From positions 136,791,017-136,855,016 of the forward strand of contig JAKGHH010000001.1 in NCBI GenBank assembly GCA_022828595.1: 64,000 nt of DNA, in the 5' to 3' direction. This stretch comes from Nelumbo lutea. Lineage: Eukaryota; Streptophyta; Magnoliopsida; Proteales; Nelumbonaceae. Positions 1 through 10,560 of this stretch are shown one piece after another (position 1 is the first letter of the stretch; each line of letters begins with the position of its first letter). Under the pieces are notes generated by a model, which searched no databases, had not been told where the DNA came from, and was given only the letters and a program-made list of their open reading frames with translations. The position numbers and the translations under genes were made by a program.

Positions 1-2231
1 GCCTCTATGGCTACAAATAGAATCACTTCATTTATAACAACTGACTATGTGTTACAATAGATGAAGACCTATACAAAACAAACAACTGAACAGACATCTA
101 CAAAACATTAAAAATTTCTTAAAATCAGGACCAGGTCATCAAGAGAAGCATCTCTAAACTCCTTCCTCATGAAGAACCACAATCTAATACTACCCATAAT
201 GTTTTCCATCAGTTCATCTTCCTGAGAGAACTTTCATCTTATTCTATTCTTCAATTCAACATCATTCAAACGTTTCTATATTTTAGTCGGTACTCATGAG
301 AGAGTCTAAGATTTTGACTACTGTTAAATTATTAAAGCTTTCTATTGATTTGTGAATAGGGGATTGGGGGTGGACTTTTGGCAAGATAGAAAAGGCAATT
401 GTATAATTTTTGTTGTTGAGATGAAAGGAAAAACGGCAATTACCATGGAGTAAAGACTAGATATTATTGTGATCATCACCATGTGCTAATTCCACCTATG
501 ACCTATTTGGAGTTAGTCGCATCAATCTTTTTCCTATTCAATTCTAAGGTCATAAGCCTGTTAAAAAATGAGCAAGGTGATCCCTTTCACCATGTGAACC
601 CATTCCTTTGGCCTGAAGTTTTTATAATAATTAATCAGTACAAATTCCTATTATCATCCTTTCCAATGTGTGTCACAAGGCATTCCACTATCCCAAGGCA
701 TGAAGCATAAAATAAACACATGTGGTGTAAACCTCCCAAGTATGGAGTTTTTAATTAATAAATAATTAAAAATAATTAAAGGAATACATGCATACACAAA
801 CATAGTAAGTATCCCAAAAGGGGAAATTATGAGAAATTAGAAAACTTCAAATCTGCAGTTTCTAATAATAGAGTCATCCCTAATTATATTATGTATCATC
901 AACTATCAATACATCACTTGCAAAATTACAAATCAAAATTTCAGATTTAAAAATTCACATAAATTGCATAACATTAATATAAACAAGTATGTCATCTCAT
1001 ATTCAATTTTCAGTTTCAAATAATAGAACTCATAGAAAAGGAATCAATTTTTCTTGATTCCTCATCCAACGGCAATTTCGTTATTTCCGGTGTTCTGGTT
1101 TTATCACTCTTATCATTTTATGTCTTTTTATTACTAGTGTCTCAGGAATAGGGTTGGTCATTTTAAAGGGTGAAATTAGTTTAAAAAGTCATATTAAAGA
1201 GGCTTTAGAATTTCAATCATAGTTGTCAAGGCTAGTCGCCTAGGTGCCCACCTAGGTGATGGAATCTGACCTAAACTATTTAATAAGTTTGGGAACTAGG
1301 AAGGGAGTAAAGTAGGTTCGGCTGTTAAGAATAATAAGTACAGGCCAGTAACTAGGAAGGGAGGAAGAAGAAGGAGGAGGAGGAGGAGGAGGAGGGAGGA
1401 GAATAGGGGCGGAGCCCCTCTTTTTCGGAAAAAAAAAGCATTGAATCTGAGCTGGAAGAAGAAGAAGAAGAAGGAGGAGAATAGGGGTGGAGCCCCTGTT
1501 TTTTTGAAAAAAAAAAAGCATTGAATCTGGGATGGAAGAAGAAGAAGAAGAAAAAGGAGGAGGAGGAGTATAGGGGCAGAGCCCCTGTTTTTTTGAAGAA
1601 AAAAAGAACTGAAGCTGGATTTAGGCGCCCGCCTAAGTTTCTGGGTGCCTGGGCAGTCGCCTAGTATACAAAACTATAGGTGTTTGGGCGAGGCGACACT
1701 GTAAAACCGCCTAGTCACCTTGACAACTATGATTTCAATAAGTTGAAAATACAGTTTACATCATTTTCTTTGAATTTATATTTCAAGGATCAAACTTCCA
1801 TGTTGCTTTTTGCATGGTATAAGTGCCATTATGTAGGTAATTTAGTTATCCATCCAACAAGACCAAGATCTTGTATCTTGCATGTTTTGAGGGAGTTATG
1901 GTCATTCTAGTAGTAGGTGTCCTTACATAACAGGATTTCAATTTTTCTATTTCTTTCGGTTAGTCTTGGAGTTATTTTTGGTTTGTTTAGTTGTAGTAAG
2001 ACTAGTAGAGTGTTACTACTTAGTAGAGCACCACTATTGGAACAAGCAGGGTACTGGGTACTTATAAATAAATAGATGTACTTGGCATTTATGGTCATTT
2101 TTAAGAAACAAGGTAACCTTCCATGAACTCAAAGAAAGCATCATAAAAATGATAACCCTAAAGAATGCAAACAAATACTAGTTAAGCTTGAGAATAGGGC
2201 AGAAAATGTAACTAGAGTTGGAAAGGCATAC
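1..2231 (-). other. Intron 4 of the PPI1-like gene, open to the left edge
   Basis: Exon 4 of the PPI1-like gene ends at 2232 with a GT donor (GTATGC on the minus strand). I searched the rest of this stretch on the minus strand for the next conserved PPI1 exon and did not find it, so the intron probably runs past base 1. It is AT-rich and holds one MITE (1218-1731). The short ORFs here match nothing I know. Inference: the gene continues outside the window. The alternative, that the gene is truncated here, cannot be excluded. Confidence 0.55.
1218..1731. mobile_element. hAT-like MITE with an internal minisatellite
   Basis: The ends are inverted repeats, CATAGTTGTCAAGG on the left and CCTTGACAACTATG on the right. 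They are flanked by a perfect 8-bp direct repeat ATTTCAAT (1210-1217 and 1732-1739), the target duplication size of hAT elements. The interior holds about three copies (1362-1614) of an 80-90 bp unit made of a GAA/GGA-rich stretch, a small GGGGC...GCCCC hairpin and an A-run. There is no transposase reading frame. A second member of this family is the one split by the LINE at 12583-21863. Confidence 0.85.
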
Positions 2232-3649
2232 CCCTTCATCACGCTGTTTTCTCAATTCAACAAGGCTTTCATATGCCTTATCCCTTTTCTGGTTCACGAC
2301 TGTCAGTTCCCCCTGTAATGAACTAATTTCGTTGTCAATAGCCTTCAGTTCTTCCTCAAAATGCTTGATTTTTGCCCTAATTGCCTGTTGCTCCTTTCGT
2401 ACTCCATCCAAATCAACTCCAATAAGCTACAATGAAACAGAAATGCATGAAATTTTACTTCATCTTAAAATGGTCAAGTGGTAGAAAGATCAAAGTGGAT
2501 AACCCCGGAGGGAGAACATAAGATAAATGAAAGGTTGCATGGGGGTGGGAGGAAGCAAGAAAGGACCAACACTAGATCCTGAAATTTACTTTGACTTGAT
2601 CTTGAATAGCCTCTTTCTGACCCAAAGAATCCTCAATCTTTGCCTTCATAGCAGCATTAGCGATAACTTTTTCCCTTGTCCCCTCAAGCTGCTTGATTTC
2701 TCTAAGCAGTTGCTTCTCCTCAACCAATGATATACTTTCATGTTGCATTCGATAATGCAAGCTCTGGATCTGTTTTTCCATATTCCCATTGAAAGGAATT
2801 AATACAGGATGATGAACACTAAAATGCCGTGAATAGGATTCCAAAACAATTTCGAAGTTTCCATCCTAAACTTACAAGATCATTAAGCTCTGCTTCAGAT
2901 GAACACAAACCAACACCCCTCTCTCGATTTGCATTGTTTGCACTACGCAACTTTCCAAGAGCCTGTTGCAGAGGCTCCATTTCCTTCCTCTTCTCATCCA
3001 CAATGGACCTATATCGCTTGTCCTCAGCAGTTAAAGGTTTCAATTGTGCAATAACCTGTGCTCGATCTGCCTGCTCAAACAACAGCAGCAGAATTAAATG
3101 TTCAGAAACTCAATTTATTGGGTTTATTAAATGCTATATTAGGCCATATGGTTAAGAAAGCATACTCGGATGTGCACACTGCACACTCACACAAGAAAAT
3201 AAGAGGTTAACAAACAAAACAAACAGAAGTTCAAGCCTCCACCCAAGTTTTCTTATCAAGGGAAGAAATACCAGCAGAAAGGAAAATCTTTCAAGTACCC
3301 TCTTTGCTCTTATGGAGTCGTTGATCTGAATTCGGGATTGAGTCCTTTTCTGAAGCTCCTTGTCAGCCAGTTCGATTTTGGCTCTCAGCTTTGGGTCTTC
3401 ATACGACCGAAACTTGACGAAATAAAAAGTATGAATTTGTTTGGGTGCAGGCCATTCATCAACGGCATCCTTCGGGACATCTGAAATGGTCTCCATCTCT
3501 GCCTTGATGGCACCATCATTTCCATGTGAACTAAACTTGATCGGTTCATCGAGCCCTGAACCCTGATTTAGTTTTGCGCTGCCTTTCTCGTCGCTTCCAT
3601 CCTTCACAGGAACCTGTGTGAAATCGGCTGCCAAGACTTCCACAACCAT
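2232..3649 (-). CDS. PPI1: Proton pump interactor 1-like protein, 5' part (exons 1-4)
   Basis: PPI1-family proteins bind the regulatory C-terminus of the plasma-membrane H+-ATPase and stimulate it; they are mostly ER-anchored coiled-coil proteins. Four coding exons are visible on the minus strand: 3649-3299, 3070-2876, 2769-2590 and 2426-2232. All have GT donors, AG acceptors and phase 0 joints, giving 307 residues. Recognisable blocks are [53 protein letters not shown] and [12 protein letters not shown], all typical of the family; the middle is charged coiled coil. The start chosen is the first ATG (3649); the reading frame extends 9 bases upstream only through a GTG. The family usually has about 600 residues, ending in a lysine/glutamate-rich region and a C-terminal membrane anchor. 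Those parts are missing here because the gene runs off the window. Confidence 0.9.
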
Positions 3650-4536
3650 GGTTTCCACCGGCTATTTGATAAAGAAATGAATTTGTACAACCCTCGGTTG
3701 ATCAGTTCCTAATTACAACACATCAAACAGATAGAAAGAAACCCTTTATTAAAAGATAAAAACGGACAGGAGAAATTCATATATCGAATGAAGCAACCGG
3801 GTTCAAATTACTAAAACAATTTCTTGATAATAACTGCTTTCAGTTGAGTTGACTATCATGAAAAGAAAGTTGGAGTGAGATAGAGAGAGAAGGATTCAAA
3901 CATTCAGACATTTATTACAGAATAATACAGAGATCATGGGAAAAAATGAACCAAAATCAACCAGGGTTCAGCCTTGTAGAAACGTATGAAGTCATCTAGA
4001 TGAATAATTCAACGAAACAACAAAACCAAGAGTAAAACCAAATTATCATAAACTGTTTTCAAAAAAGATCAGTTCTTTCAAGAAAAGAAACTACTAATAG
4101 CCAAATCGAATCCTAAAAATTAAAAATAAAATAATACATTATTTCCACAGATGTCTGCATTAAGTGTGATCTCAACCGCTAAAACAGATAAAGATTCAAC
4201 CTTTCCTCAAAAAACAATCTCTACCCCTTGAGATAATAAAGATTCTTACAGATCCAACAACGAAACATATAAAAGAGGATAAAATAACACTGAAAAAAAA
4301 AAACAAAAAAGAGAAAATAAGTAATCAAGAAAATTGATGAAGCTTTACCACGATAGAAGATCAACTGAAAGATTTCAAATGAATCGACCCTTGCTACAGG
4401 GCCGCTGAAGAAAATAAGAGTTCAGATCCCGTGGACGCTTACAGGAACAGAAGATCAAGACAAACGAAGAGCGAGAGAGGGGGGGGGGGGGGGGGAGAGT
4501 TCCAGTAGAAGAAGAGATCAAGAGATAGATTTTATA
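3650..4536 (-). promoter_or_regulatory. PPI1-like 5' leader with leader intron and TATA box
   Basis: On the minus strand a TATAAAA box sits at 4536-4530. The leader contains a G/C homopolymer tract (about 4479-4494 on plus). A donor after 4349 (GTAAAG) and an acceptor before 3661 (ATAG) define a likely 687-bp leader intron ending 12 bases before the ATG. Leader introns are common in plant genes. The transcription start near 4505 is inferred from the TATA position only. Confidence 0.55.
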
Positions 4537-5073
4537 TCTTTTCTTTCTATAAGCGATGAAAGGCCCATGGGCCGGCCGCGGTTTTCCTTTTCGTTAATGA
4601 AGGACTTGGATACAAATATAGTATGGGCCCGCATCGCTAACTTTATGGGCCCCGCATTTGCGACTGAAAAACGTGTCGATGGAAGGCTGACGAAGGCTAC
4701 GAGGAAGGTGGTCCAGGTGGAGGACATTCAGAGCATCATAAGGATAACGATAGAAAATTGAATAGGGTCCCACCTCTACAGCTACAGGCTTCGATCCAAC
4801 AGCTACGACAAACCAACCCACTCGTATAGTTGATCGTCCTCATATCACAGCTGTTGGCCACCTTTGCTGCATGTGGGTGAGACCTGAGATCATTGATGGT
4901 TGAACCACTCCCGTCTTCAGTTATATGGCACGTGCCACATCTCTCTCTACGTTGACTGAACTGAATTCACATGATGATTGGTTAGTTTAGCGAACAGATT
5001 TAGTGTAATCAAGCTTGTGTGAGCTGGACCGAGCTCGAGTCCTTAGCCCCAAATCAATACGAGCCCTGGAAAT
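4537..5073. other. Intergenic, upstream of the PPI1-like gene
   Basis: This stretch is less AT-rich near the promoter and has GGCCCATGGGCC and GGGCC motifs (4561-4580 and 4625-4655) that resemble site II/TCP-type promoter motifs. I see no gene: the two short overlapping ORFs at 4518-4821 read opposite strands of the same promoter sequence and match no family. Confidence 0.4.
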
Positions 5074-5582
5074 TAGGGCTGTTCACGGGTCGGATTGGGT
5101 TGATTTATTAGCGTTTTTTCAATCGATTCGACTTGGTTGATTTACCTAGAAATGAAACAAAAATCGACTTAGTACTAAGTAAAACCAACCTGGTCGGTTT
5201 GGGTTGGTTTTGTGAATGATTCTTTCGGTGTAAACGATAAAGGATTCAAGTCTAAGAAAGCAAAAGCTGGATGCCTGAAAATTAAAAATGATTTGATGTA
5301 TCAAAACTGATATTTTATATATAAGAAATTTTATATATAATCTATATATTTCTGAAATAAAGCTGAAATATATATATATATATATATAGTATCTAAGTTG
5401 GTTCGGGTCGGTTAGGTTCGGTTTCGATTTTCACACATGAAAACCAAAATCGAACCGAACTATTGGTTTATGTTTTTTGTAACCCAAAATCGACCGATGC
5501 TGAAGAAAAACCGACCAACTCGGGTTGGATCGGACAGGGTTGGTCAATTTGGTTGGTTTGGGTCTTGTTATGAACAGCCCTA
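5074..5582. mobile_element. MITE with TAGGGCTGTTCA ends
   Basis: The left end TAGGGCTGTTCA and right end TGAACAGCCCTA are exact inverted repeats 509 bp apart. The arms continue as imperfect inverted repeats rich in GGTTGG/CCAACC. A TA microsatellite (5367-5388) lies inside. No clear target duplication remains. The end sequence is like hAT-type MITEs common in plants. No coding capacity. Confidence 0.7.
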
Positions 5583-5960
5583 CCATATATGTGAAAAAAT
5601 ATGTATTTTATATGTATTTGGCCTGTACATATTTATATTGGTATTCCTTCCAAACTGAGCCTTAATAATTTTTTTTTCACTCAGATTACATTGTTTGAAG
5701 TATAATTTGATTTGTGCTAATGTAAATGCAAGTAAGAAGAGTGTAAATTTTGGTTTAATTTTATTCTAGATTTTATTTTGCTTTAGGCTTTATTTTCCTC
5801 TTTCCCACTTCAAACAAACAAAATGTGGTAAAAGCTGAACTTATACTTTTTGCACCAGTATAAATAAAATTGCACTGCAAACAAATAAACCGGGCTTAAT
5901 GAAATATTTTGGTTAGTATTTATGCATCCTTCACAGTAAAAGTGTTGTTTATGTTTTTAC

Positions 5961-6216
5961 CATGGTTTTCAAATCATCGTTGACCCGAACGGTTGGATCA
6001 TTCGATTTGAAAATCGGTTTCATTTCACCTTTAACTCATCCCTTGACAAAAAATCATTGACTTGGTCAATGATCCACTTGTTTGGGTGGTCGAATCGTCA
6101 ACCCGTTCGACCTAAATAGCAATTATTTGGTCATTTTTTATTTTTTATTTTTTTTTAAATTGAAACGGGTTGTTCATTCGAGACAAATAGTCAAACCACT
6201 AATCCAAAAACCAATG
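5961..6216. mobile_element. MITE, CATGGTTTT family, copy 1
   Basis: The left end is CATGGTTTTCAAA and the right end AAAACCAATG. The interior carries the family signature: repeated TTGACC/GGTCAA and ATCATTGACTTGGTC motifs, then a T-rich run. It matches the elements at 8941-9258, 31463-31776, 39011-39309 and 55276-55542. No reading frame. Confidence 0.65.
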
Positions 6217-6314
6217 GACAAACTTTTCATTATAGAAGGGGAAAATATAATTTAAATATTATTTTCAACCTAAGAAATTTTCCACCAATGTATAAATGGA
6301 GCCTTATGAACTTA

Positions 6315-6541
6315 GGGTCTATTTGGTTTTCGGGAATAGATGCCTTGTTTGGCAAGAATGGGATTCAGAATTCCATTCTTGGGGGAATCTCCCCATATGG
6401 GGAATGGCCATTCTAAACTCCCTTAGGGGATGGGAGGGACTCCCATTCTAGAGTTTGTCAAAAAGTAAAGAACTCATGACAAAAAGTCCCCCAAATCCTA
6501 ATATTAATAAAATGATAATGTATTATTACATCAATAATAAG

Positions 6542-6618
<77 letters not shown>

Positions 6619-6945
6619 TAATATATTAATAAAAATATTAATTTAATTATTCAACTCCTAATTAATAAAAAATTAATTCAATAATAATAATTTATTTGTA
6701 AAATAGTAAACAAAAATAATAGAAATTAATAAACTAATAAAAATAATAATAAAATATAGTAATAAAAATGTTATTAATTTAATTATTCAACTCCTAATGA
6801 ACCAAACAATAACAATCAAAATCCAATATAATTCCAATTCTTGATTGAACCAAATAGATGTCAAGAGTAGGCGATTCTGATTCCAATTCTATAGGATTTC
6901 AAATCCAATTTTGATTCTAGTCCTAGCTGAGAACCAAATGAACCC
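6315..6945. mobile_element. Tourist-like (PIF/Harbinger) MITE
   Basis: The left end GGGTCTATTTGGTTTTC and right end (read inward) GGGTTCATTTGGTTCTC are inverted repeats. They are flanked by a 3-bp TTA direct repeat (6312-6314 and 6946-6948), the hallmark of PIF/Harbinger. The arms hold GGAATTGGAAT-like motifs. The centre has been expanded by an AAT microsatellite. No transposase. Confidence 0.8.
6537..6615. repeat. (AAT)n microsatellite
   Basis: A nearly pure run of about 25 ATA/AAT triplets inside the Tourist-like MITE. It generates an artefactual poly-isoleucine reading frame. Confidence 0.95.
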
Positions 6946-6948
6946 TTA

Positions 6949-7536
6949 GTTTCTTTTGCATGGATATTCCTTTGCTTTATCTTTGTTGTTATAGGGTACC
7001 ACATTGCTAAGTATTCAAGGCTTTTAAATAATATAAAGGCCTCATTCATGTCTAAGTAAGTCATTGACTTGGGTAAATTCACATATTTCGGCAAGTGTTC
7101 ACTAAAAAATACTTAACTGGATAAATGCATTTACCAACATTCTTTTATTCCCTAGGTAAAGTTGTATAATGATTGTTTTATTAAAAAAAAAAGTGGCATT
7201 ATTAAAGGGACAATATTCCCATCACGTATTAGCAATTTCCGATACGTATAGATAAGTGATTACTCAAGTCTAAGGAAGATATTATTTGCCCAAGTAAATG
7301 AGCCACTTAAGAATCATTATTTTCTTCAGAACCCACTAATATGAAATACAAACATGGATTTATTTCTTTTCCATGGGAGCCACCAACTTACCCGCCCTGT
7401 ACTATGATCAAGGATACAATTTTGGCAGGCTCTAGTTGAGCATTATTAAATTCAAACGGGCAAATGTATAAATTCATCAAATCGGGTACCTAACTTGCAC
7501 CCCCTAATTATAATTCTTTTATTAATTACTCCTTTT
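6949..7536. repeat. Intergenic with a decayed GTAAGT/CGGGTAAAT dispersed repeat
   Basis: Between about 7040 and 7320 the sequence carries AAGTAAGTCATTGACTTGGG, TTATTAAAAAAAA...GGCATTATTAAAGG and TTGCCCAAGTAAATGAG motifs. They resemble, in decayed form, the repeats at 10192-10560 and 47635-48045. No gene seen. Confidence 0.4.
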
Positions 7537-7644
7537 GGCTATGTTTGATTTGAAGAAAAATGTAGGGAAAGGTAAGAAAACCTATACAAGATTGGTCAAG
7601 GTTTTCCTACCTTTCCCTACTTTTTCCTTCAAACCAACATAGCC
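7537..7644. repeat. Foldback hairpin (short MITE)
   Basis: Two arms of about 45 bases (7537-7582 and 7600-7644) are roughly 88% complementary around a loop of about 17 bases. The ends are GGCTATGTTTG and CAACATAGCC, with TTT on both flanks. This is a long near-perfect foldback; it could be a short PIF-like MITE and, if transcribed, would form a miRNA/siRNA-like hairpin. No matching known miRNA was recognised. Confidence 0.7.
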
Positions 7645-8202
7645 TTTATGGTCGTTTTTTCTTACTAGATATTCTTTATAATTTTTGCCTTAGATATAAT
7701 TGTACTTTCAATTATGTTCCTACAATGTTTTTCCATTTCTTAATTGTTTTACCAAGAAAATTCCTTTACGTCTCATTAGTGGTGCAAATTTTACATCTAA
7801 AAACTGATGCAAAATTTGCATCATTTTCCTCCTACTTTAATTCTCTTGGGGATCATATCAATTTGCCTTCTACCTGACTCCTCCCAAACAAATAATCTTC
7901 GTTCCACTACCATTCTCTTTTATATAAAGGGAGCCATATCATTTTACTTCTTATTTACTTATTTGAGACAAACAGAACAAAATCAAATATGTTAGCAAAA
8001 GTAAATCAAGCCCATATGCACTCTTATTCATTTACACCCATGCAAAATGAAATTCTCAAACAAATGGAGCCCAAGGTTTTAATCCCCCCAGTTTCTTCTG
8101 TCTGGCTTCATTAACGAAACCCCTTTGACTTGGTAATTAATTTTTCAAATTAAAAAAAAATCAAATATAACGTCTTAAAGTAGAGGGTTTTTAATTCCAT
8201 CC
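7645..8202. repeat. Dispersed AT-rich repeat related to 31.9-32.3 kb
   Basis: About 7781-8070 shares blocks with 31922-32280: GTGCAAATTTTAC/GTATCTAAAAACTGATG, GGATCACATCA, CTCCTCCCAAAC, TATATAAAGGGAG and CCATATGCACTC. It is probably an old non-coding transposon family. No gene seen. Confidence 0.45.
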
Positions 8203-8627
8203 CAAGGTTCAAAGTATTGATACGTATCGTATTAGGAGCTTCTCAATATGCCCCTACAAAGGGTGTATTGGGGTTTTGACCAAGGTTCAAAGTATCTATA
8301 CATATCGGCCTGTATCGTATCAGGAGCTTCCCGATATGCCCCTATAAAGGGTGCATCGGGGTTTTGACCGGTTTAGGGGGTGGACAGACCTTAAACCAGC
8401 CACTCTGAACCGGATTTGGAAAAAAAAAATAAAACTACCAATACTACCCAGTATGCCTCTACCAGCATATCTAGCGTATCAATATTTTGAACCTTGGTTT
8501 TGACTAGTTCAGGGGGTGGACAAGACCTTAAATCAGTCCCTCTAAACCAGATTTGAAAAAAAAAAAACTAAAAAAAATCTATTGATACTGCCAGGGTGTA
8601 TCGGGCGTATCGATATTTCGAACCTTG
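8203..8627. mobile_element. hAT-like MITE (outer copy), split by a second copy of itself
   Basis: The ends are CAAGGTTCAAAGTATTGATACG and its inverse ending CGATATTTCGAACCTTG. The flanks TTCCATCC and CTCCAACC match at 6 of 8 positions, an aged 8-bp target duplication. Another member of the same family sits inside at 8281-8496. Removing that member and one copy of its target duplication restores an element of about 200 bp. Non-coding. Confidence 0.8.
8281..8496. mobile_element. Inner MITE of the same family, nested in the outer copy
   Basis: The element starts CAAGGTTCAAAGTATC and ends TATTTTGAACCTTG. It is flanked by a perfect 8-bp direct repeat GTTTTGAC (8273-8280 and 8497-8504), so it inserted into the older copy. 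It is 216 bp, non-coding, with a short A-run near the middle. A decayed further copy is at 26990-27186. Confidence 0.85.
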
Positions 8628-8644
8628 CTCCAACCTACAATTGG

Positions 8645-8812
8645 GATTTGTTCCTCAAATAGCGCTCTTTACACCAACCTCACAGTACACCCTACCATGT
8701 ATTAGAGCATCTCCCCATGAATAACAACAAACAAGTACAAGAGATGTTCTTAATGTGCGGCTGGGACATGCTATGAGGTTGGTGGGGTGAAGAGTGATTT
8801 GTGAGGAACAGA
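8645..8812. repeat. Long inverted repeat (foldback element)
   Basis: The left arm (about 8645-8700) with TTTGTTCCTCA, CACCAACCTCACAG and AGAGCATCTC pairs imperfectly with the right arm (about 8735-8812), which has GAGATGTTCTT, CTATGAGGTTGGTG and TGTGAGGAACAGA. It belongs to a loose group with the foldbacks at 28315-28471, 57488-57612 and 57860-58105, which share CATCTC and TGTGGGG-type arms. No coding capacity. Confidence 0.6.
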
Positions 8813-8940
8813 TCTGAACTCCTCTAACTCATGTAAATGCAACTAGGACAATAAGTTCATGAAGCCTTGCTTGATAGACATGGTGGGATTCAAGAAAAGA
8901 CAAGTTTCAAGAAAAGTTGAATACCCATCGCAATACAAAG

Positions 8941-9258
8941 TATGATTTTCAAAATCAGACAAGATCGGACGGTGGGACAGAAAAACCAAAAACCGGTCAG
9001 GTAATCAGCTCTGTTTCACCCTAAAACCATTTTTTGGCCAAAAATCATTGATTTGGTCAGTGACCTGCTGACCCGGGCAGTCAAACTGTCAAACCATTGA
9101 CCCAGACAAGAGTTTTTGACCATTTTTTTTATTTTATTTTTTTTGTTTTTTTAAGTCAGAATGGGATTGATTGCCCATTGAAACTGGATGGTCAGGCCAT
9201 TTGACCCAAGAATTGGTCCTAAAACGGTTTCCTGTCCGGTCTGATTTTAAAAACCTTG
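8941..9258. mobile_element. MITE, CATGGTTTT family, copy 2
   Basis: The left end is TATGATTTTCAAAATCAG and the right end GATTTTAAAAACCTTG. The flanks ATACAAAG (8933-8940) and ATACAAAT (9259-9266) match at 7 of 8 positions, supporting an 8-bp, hAT-type target duplication for this family. Interior motifs are as in copy 1. Non-coding. Confidence 0.75.
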
Positions 9259-10190
9259 ATACAAATAACATTACTTGTAATGTGTTTGTGAGTTAGTGCA
9301 CTTGCAGCCATAACACCGAAGCATCTTCTTTTCCTACATTATTTGACCACATTAAATCTCAATTGGGCAACCCAGCCTTCTTTAGCAATGGAAGAATGTA
9401 AATGGGAAATGAGTTGATGAGGAAAAAAAAAAAAAAGGAAATTGAAGTGGATCCAAGCATATTTCTAACCACCACACCAGCAGGCGTTGGACCATAATAA
9501 AACATAAAAAAGGGTATAAGCATCCTGCATCCATGGTCACCACCCACCAGAAAGAGCAAGCACTATATTGTTGCTTTCATCTCTTAAAGCAGGACTCTCC
9601 ACAAAGGTGATCTCTTGTGGGCGTACGCCAGGGCCCAGGCCCTCTGTGCTTCATTATGAAAAATGTAGAACACACAGGAGTGAGAATAATACACTGGTTA
9701 TATGTATAGGTCCACTAAGGCATGTAAAATGGGCTAACCACAATAGGAATATATGAACCACTGAAGTGTTCACTTCTGATTGGGTTACGTAGACCATTGT
9801 ACTGTACACATCTTGTTAATTTGTAGAATATCCCAACCCCATTTTTAGTGTGTGTATTTGTGTTGTGAGTGAGTCAAAGGGATGACTTGCATGTGTTAGT
9901 GGCAACTGTGGCATGTTTGTCATCAGTCGTCACATCACAGGGTCATATTTAAGACTTACCACAAAATGGAGTTTCTATATTTCCAGAAAAAATCAAGAGG
10001 AGCTTTACGATATGCATCATTAACATAAATAATTATTTTTTGGTAGAAAGTACTAACATGAATAATTGGGTTACACAATTTAATAAAACAATGAACTATA
10101 ATACCACTAAATGATGAAATACACAAAACTATCTAATTTCTTGTAAGTTATGAAGTCCAAAATTGCATGAATTCCATATCCTAACATTTA
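9259..10190. other. Intergenic, no gene recognised
   Basis: AT-rich sequence with short spurious ORFs at 9359-9559 and 9568-9756 that match no family and lack coding character. An A-run lies at 9424-9437. I see no splice-linked exons or repeat ends here. Confidence 0.4.
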
Positions 10191-10191
10191 G

Positions 10192-10560
10192 GCCCTATTC
10201 GTTTTTTTAATAAGTTATTTATTCAGATAAATGCAATTATCTAGGTAAGTTTATCCTAGAAAAGACTTACTCGGGTAAATACATTTAACCATAAAAATCC
10301 ATTATTAAATAAAGCAATGGCCATTTTAACCATAAAAATCCATTATTAAAAGAGGCATTTTTATCACATTCAAGTATTAGATGGGAAAATTACTTGCCCA
10401 CCTTGAAAATGGGTATGGGGTAAGTGATACCCAAGAAAATATACTTTCCTTAATCCCCACATAAATCTGAAAAATGAACATCAGATTCTTGGTCAATAGA
10501 AACCAAAATCCCATTGACCAACTTTTTCCTCTCTCAAAATCCAAAAAAAGAACACCCCCT
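10192..10560. repeat. Dispersed repeat, CGGGTAAAT family, copy 1
   Basis: This segment and 47635-48045 share a run of similar blocks in the same order: TTCGTTTTTT, AAGTTACTTATCC/AGTTATTTATTC, TATCTAGGTAAG, CTTACTCGGGTAAATAC, CATAAAAATCCATTATTAAA, ACATAAATCTGAAAAA and TTGGTCAATGG. Neither copy has a reading frame. Transposon class unknown. Confidence 0.65.

Noticed and set aside
6455..6646. Poly-isoleucine ORF
   Set aside because: It is a translation of the AAT microsatellite in the Tourist-like MITE.
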